Of a DNA stretch of 64,000 bases, positions 62,323 through 64,000 are shown piece by piece (the stretch's first letter is position 1; every line of letters starts with the position of its first letter). The stretch comes from Bryobacterales bacterium F-183 (GTDB lineage: Bacteria > Acidobacteriota > Terriglobia > Bryobacterales > Bryobacteraceae). The position numbers and the translations under genes were made by a program. Under the pieces are notes generated by a model. The model saw only the letters and a program-made list of their open reading frames with translations, was not told the DNA's origin and did no database searches. The stretch spans positions 2,232,001-2,296,000 of the forward strand of contig AP025252.1 of the NCBI GenBank assembly GCA_016865505.2, given 5' to 3'.

Positions 62323-63159
62323 ATGCGTTCTGTTTTACTCGCAACATTCGCCGCCGGCATTGTGACGGTCTCCGCGCAAACCAAAGCGCCTCCGCCGCCC
62401 CCCGCCAAAGCGCCTGCGCCGACAAAACCTGCCGCCGCTGCTGCCGCACCCGCCAAGCCCGCTGCTTCGCCAGCAAAGCCCCCGGCCGTTGCACCAGCCA
62501 AAAAGGCGATCACCCCCGCCAAACCCAAACCCCCGATTGGAGCAGCCTCTTTGCAGACTGATAACGACAAGACGATATACGCCCTCGGCCTCAGCATCGC
62601 CCGCTCGCTGAAGCAATTCGACCTCTCCCCCGCGGAAGTCGAAATTGTGAAGAAGGCGCTCAGCGACGCCGCCGCTGGCAACCCCGCTGTTCCGATTGAC
62701 GAATGGGGACCCAAAATTCAGCCCCTCGCCATGGACCGCCAGAACCGCCTCGCCGAAAAGGAAAAGGCCGCCTCTCTCGCCTACCTTGAGAAAGCCGCCG
62801 CCTTCCCCAACGCCAGGAAAACCGCCAGCGGCCTGATCTACCAGGAACTCACCGCCGGCACCGGACCTTCCCCCAAGGCCACCGACACCGTCCGAGTCCA
62901 CTACCGCGGTACGCTCACCGACGGCACCGAGTTCGACAGCTCCTACAAGCGCAACGAACCCGCCGAGTTCCCGCTCAACCAGGTCATCAAGGGCTGGACC
63001 GAAGGCGTCCAACTCATGAAGGTCGGCGGCAAGGCCAAGCTCATCTGCCCGTCCGATCTCGCCTATGGTGACCGTGGCAGCCCACCCCAAATCCCCGGCG
63101 GCGCGACGTTGATCTTCGAGATCGAACTGCTCGACATCCCCGCCAACGGCAACCGCTAA
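62323..63159 (+). CDS. FKBP-type peptidyl-prolyl isomerase, FkpA-like (278 aa)
   Basis: A secreted prolyl isomerase. Residues 1-18 are a signal peptide. Residues ~20-75 form a low-complexity Ala/Pro/Lys linker that could act as a flexible spacer or cell-wall contact. Residues ~80-160 match the FKBP N-terminal dimerisation domain ('[20 protein letters not shown]'). Residues ~170-275 are the FKBP catalytic domain ('[20 protein letters not shown]', '[20 protein letters not shown]', '[16 protein letters not shown]'). A TTATAC hexamer ends 2 bases before ATG 62323. A bidirectional terminator follows the gene. It helps fold proteins in the periplasm. Confidence 0.9.
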   Translation: MRSVLLATFAAGIVTVSAQTKAPPPPPAKAPAPTKPAAAAAAPAKPAASPAKPPAVAPAKKAITPAKPKPPIGAASLQTDNDKTIYALGLSIARSLKQFDLSPAEVEIVKKALSDAAAGNPAVPIDEWGPKIQPLAMDRQNRLAEKEKAASLAYLEKAAAFPNARKTASGLIYQELTAGTGPSPKATDTVRVHYRGTLTDGTEFDSSYKRNEPAEFPLNQVIKGWTEGVQLMKVGGKAKLICPSDLAYGDRGSPPQIPGGATLIFEIELLDIPANGNR

Positions 63160-63178
63160 AACGAACGCGACCAAAACA

Positions 63179-63217
63179 AAAAGGGCCGGTCAGGACATCC
63201 CGTCCTCCGGCCCTTTT
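63179..63217. terminator. Bidirectional hairpin terminator
   Basis: Perfect 11-base inverted repeat AAAAGGGCCGG (63179-63189) and CCGGCCCTTTT (63207-63217), extended inside by AGGAC/GTCCT (63192-63196 and 63202-63206) with a two-base bulge. Seen from either strand the stem is followed by a T run (TTTT on plus, TTTT plus more on minus), so it can end both the FKBP gene and the convergent minus-strand gene. Confidence 0.85.
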
Positions 63218-63236
63218 CACATCTACGAACAGAAAT

Positions 63237-63794
63237 CTATCCGCGAACGTTGATCTGGCTACTCGAAATGTACAGCCGCACCCGGCCCGATGCCGAAGCG
63301 CCAAACTTGGTCGCAGGCGTGAACTCGGTAAACAGCAACGTATTTTCCAACTGCCGGCGCATGTGCATGTCCTTCAACATCGCACCGCCGCTCACAATCG
63401 AATAATCCACCATACGTCCGGAACCGTCCACCACAAGATCCACAACCAGTTCGCTTTCTGAAATCCCCATGATCGGGACAAAAGACTTCACCGACGGCTC
63501 CGTGGTCAACGCCAACCGGACATCGTTCTGCACCGTCGGAATCGGCATCACCAGCGACGGCATCAACGCACTAAAGATCACCACGGCGGAGGCAAGGCCA
63601 CCAAACGCCGGAACCGCAATAGGACGCATCAATTCCCGGAACGAACTCCGCAACCGGTCTCGCCACGTTACCTCTTCCCCCAATGCCCGCAACCGCTCGC
63701 GTGACGCAATCACCTTCAGATTGGCGGTCAATCGCGCCGGCGGCATCCGTTTGGGCATCAGCCGAAGGGCATTTTGCATTTGTTTGTCAGTCAT
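63237..63794 (-). CDS. Membrane-anchored protein with TonB-C-like domain, probable anti-sigma partner (185 aa)
   Basis: The N-terminal ~60 residues are cytoplasmic and basic ('MPKRMPPARLTANLKVIAS'). A transmembrane helix ('AFGGLASAVVIFSALMPSL') lies near residues 64-82. The outer part resembles a TonB C-terminal fold ('ELVVDLVVDGSGRMVDYSIV', 'SGRVRLYI'). No zinc finger is seen. It begins 2 bases after the stop of the ECF sigma gene, the position usual for an anti-sigma factor. The N-terminal part would then hold the sigma factor at the membrane (inference from position). Confidence 0.65.
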   Translation of the reverse strand: MTDKQMQNALRLMPKRMPPARLTANLKVIASRERLRALGEEVTWRDRLRSSFRELMRPIAVPAFGGLASAVVIFSALMPSLVMPIPTVQNDVRLALTTEPSVKSFVPIMGISESELVVDLVVDGSGRMVDYSIVSGGAMLKDMHMRRQLENTLLFTEFTPATKFGASASGRVRLYISSSQINVRG

Positions 63795-63796
63795 CG

Positions 63797-64000
63797 TTAA
63801 TCCCCTGAAGACCCCGCGCCGCTTACAGCCGCGGCAACACCCAACGTCACTTCGCGATCCTGCACCAACTGCTTCCGCAGCGCTTCTCTCCCGCGCAGAA
63901 TTCGCGACTTCACCGTACCCATGTTGATGTTCAGAATTTCCGCGATTTCCTCGTAGCTCAACTCTTCGATGTCGCGCAAAACCACCGCGTCGCGAAAGTT
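63797..64000 (-). CDS. ECF-type sigma factor, C-terminal fragment
   Basis: Only the last ~67 residues are in the window; the frame is open to base 64000. They contain sigma region 4: '[20 protein letters not shown]' followed by '[20 protein letters not shown]', a RpoE-like helix-turn-helix. The tail after it is short and ends near '[14 protein letters not shown]'. The gene is directly followed by the membrane-anchored probable anti-sigma gene. The sigma group cannot be fixed without region 2. Confidence 0.88.
   Translation of the reverse strand, partial: NFRDAVVLRDIEELSYEEIAEILNINMGTVKSRILRGREALRKQLVQDREVTLGVAAAVSGAGSSGD

Noticed and set aside
1-64000. CRISPR arrays, insertion sequences, prophage, rRNA or tRNA genes
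   Set aside because: No regularly spaced repeats, transposase or integrase motifs, or cloverleaf-like sequences were recognised. By-eye reading could miss a tRNA, but the gaps are mostly under 100 bases.

Overview
The window is about 64 kb of GC-rich, densely packed bacterial chromosome, most likely from an Acidobacteriota of the Solibacter/Bryobacter type. This assignment is an inference from gene content. The window holds a VWA lipoprotein of the acidobacterial VWFA-related kind, a cluster of planctomycete/Solibacter-type cytochrome, DUF1549/DUF1553 and DUF1501 proteins, several ECF sigma factors, two large Ser/Thr kinases (one with TPR repeats), and a hybrid histidine kinase with an MHYT sensor. 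I see no rRNA, tRNA, CRISPR array, insertion sequence or prophage. Genes are very tightly spaced, and six of the seven convergent gene pairs overlap at their 3' ends.

Layout. 1-1.1 kb: C-terminus of FtsZ, a small P-loop kinase and a GtrA-like membrane protein. 1.1-4.9 kb: two secreted alpha/beta-hydrolase-like proteins and a radical SAM protein. 4.9-11.9 kb: a four-gene operon (PSCyt1/WD40, PPC, DUF1549/DUF1553, DUF1501). 11.9-15.7 kb: selB, a divergent VWA lipoprotein and a 2-hydroxyacid dehydrogenase. 15.7-21.2 kb: HAD phosphatase and Tat-type sulfatase, GT-C-like membrane protein, PQQ/cytochrome c dehydrogenase-like protein. 21.2-26 kb: beta-hydroxyacid dehydrogenase, methyltransferase, DUF3828-like protein, MFS transporter, DUF1264 lipoprotein and RDD protein. 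25.9-30.8 kb (minus strand): small zinc ribbon, yvcK, glmU, ppk1. 30.9-35.6 kb (minus strand): two overlapping sensor-kinase genes. 35.9-37.4 kb: a Cys-rich small protein and a MEMO-family protein with a PqqD-like N-terminus. 37.4-47.3 kb (minus strand): one tight run aroC-def-fmt-argJ-unknown-ECF sigma-TPR kinase-membrane kinase. 47.3-50.5 kb: an AddB-like nuclease. 50.6-57.5 kb: an operon of ECF sigma, zinc-finger/FecR protein and two ABC ATPase/permease pairs, continuing into an M20 peptidase, a cupin and a flippase-like membrane protein. 60.1-62.3 kb: formylglycine-generating enzyme with a parvulin, and a divergent cupin. 62.3-64 kb: FKBP isomerase, a bidirectional hairpin terminator, a membrane-anchored TonB-C-like protein and the C-terminus of an ECF sigma factor.

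Functional links. The sulfatase at 16-18 kb carries the CxPxR motif that the FGE-like enzyme at 60-61 kb would convert to formylglycine. YvcK and GlmU both concern UDP-GlcNAc and sit in one operon. The two sensor-kinase genes look like a phosphorelay, because the second protein keeps its receiver and phospho-acceptor His but has lost a recognisable ATP-binding domain. The most interesting possibly undescribed units are the Cys-rich peptide plus PqqD-like/MEMO fusion (35.9-37.4 kb) and the sigma/FecR/dual-ABC operon, whose second permease has a BamE-like insertion. Several genes have a -10-like hexamer only 6-8 nt before the start codon and no Shine-Dalgarno sequence, which suggests leaderless mRNAs.
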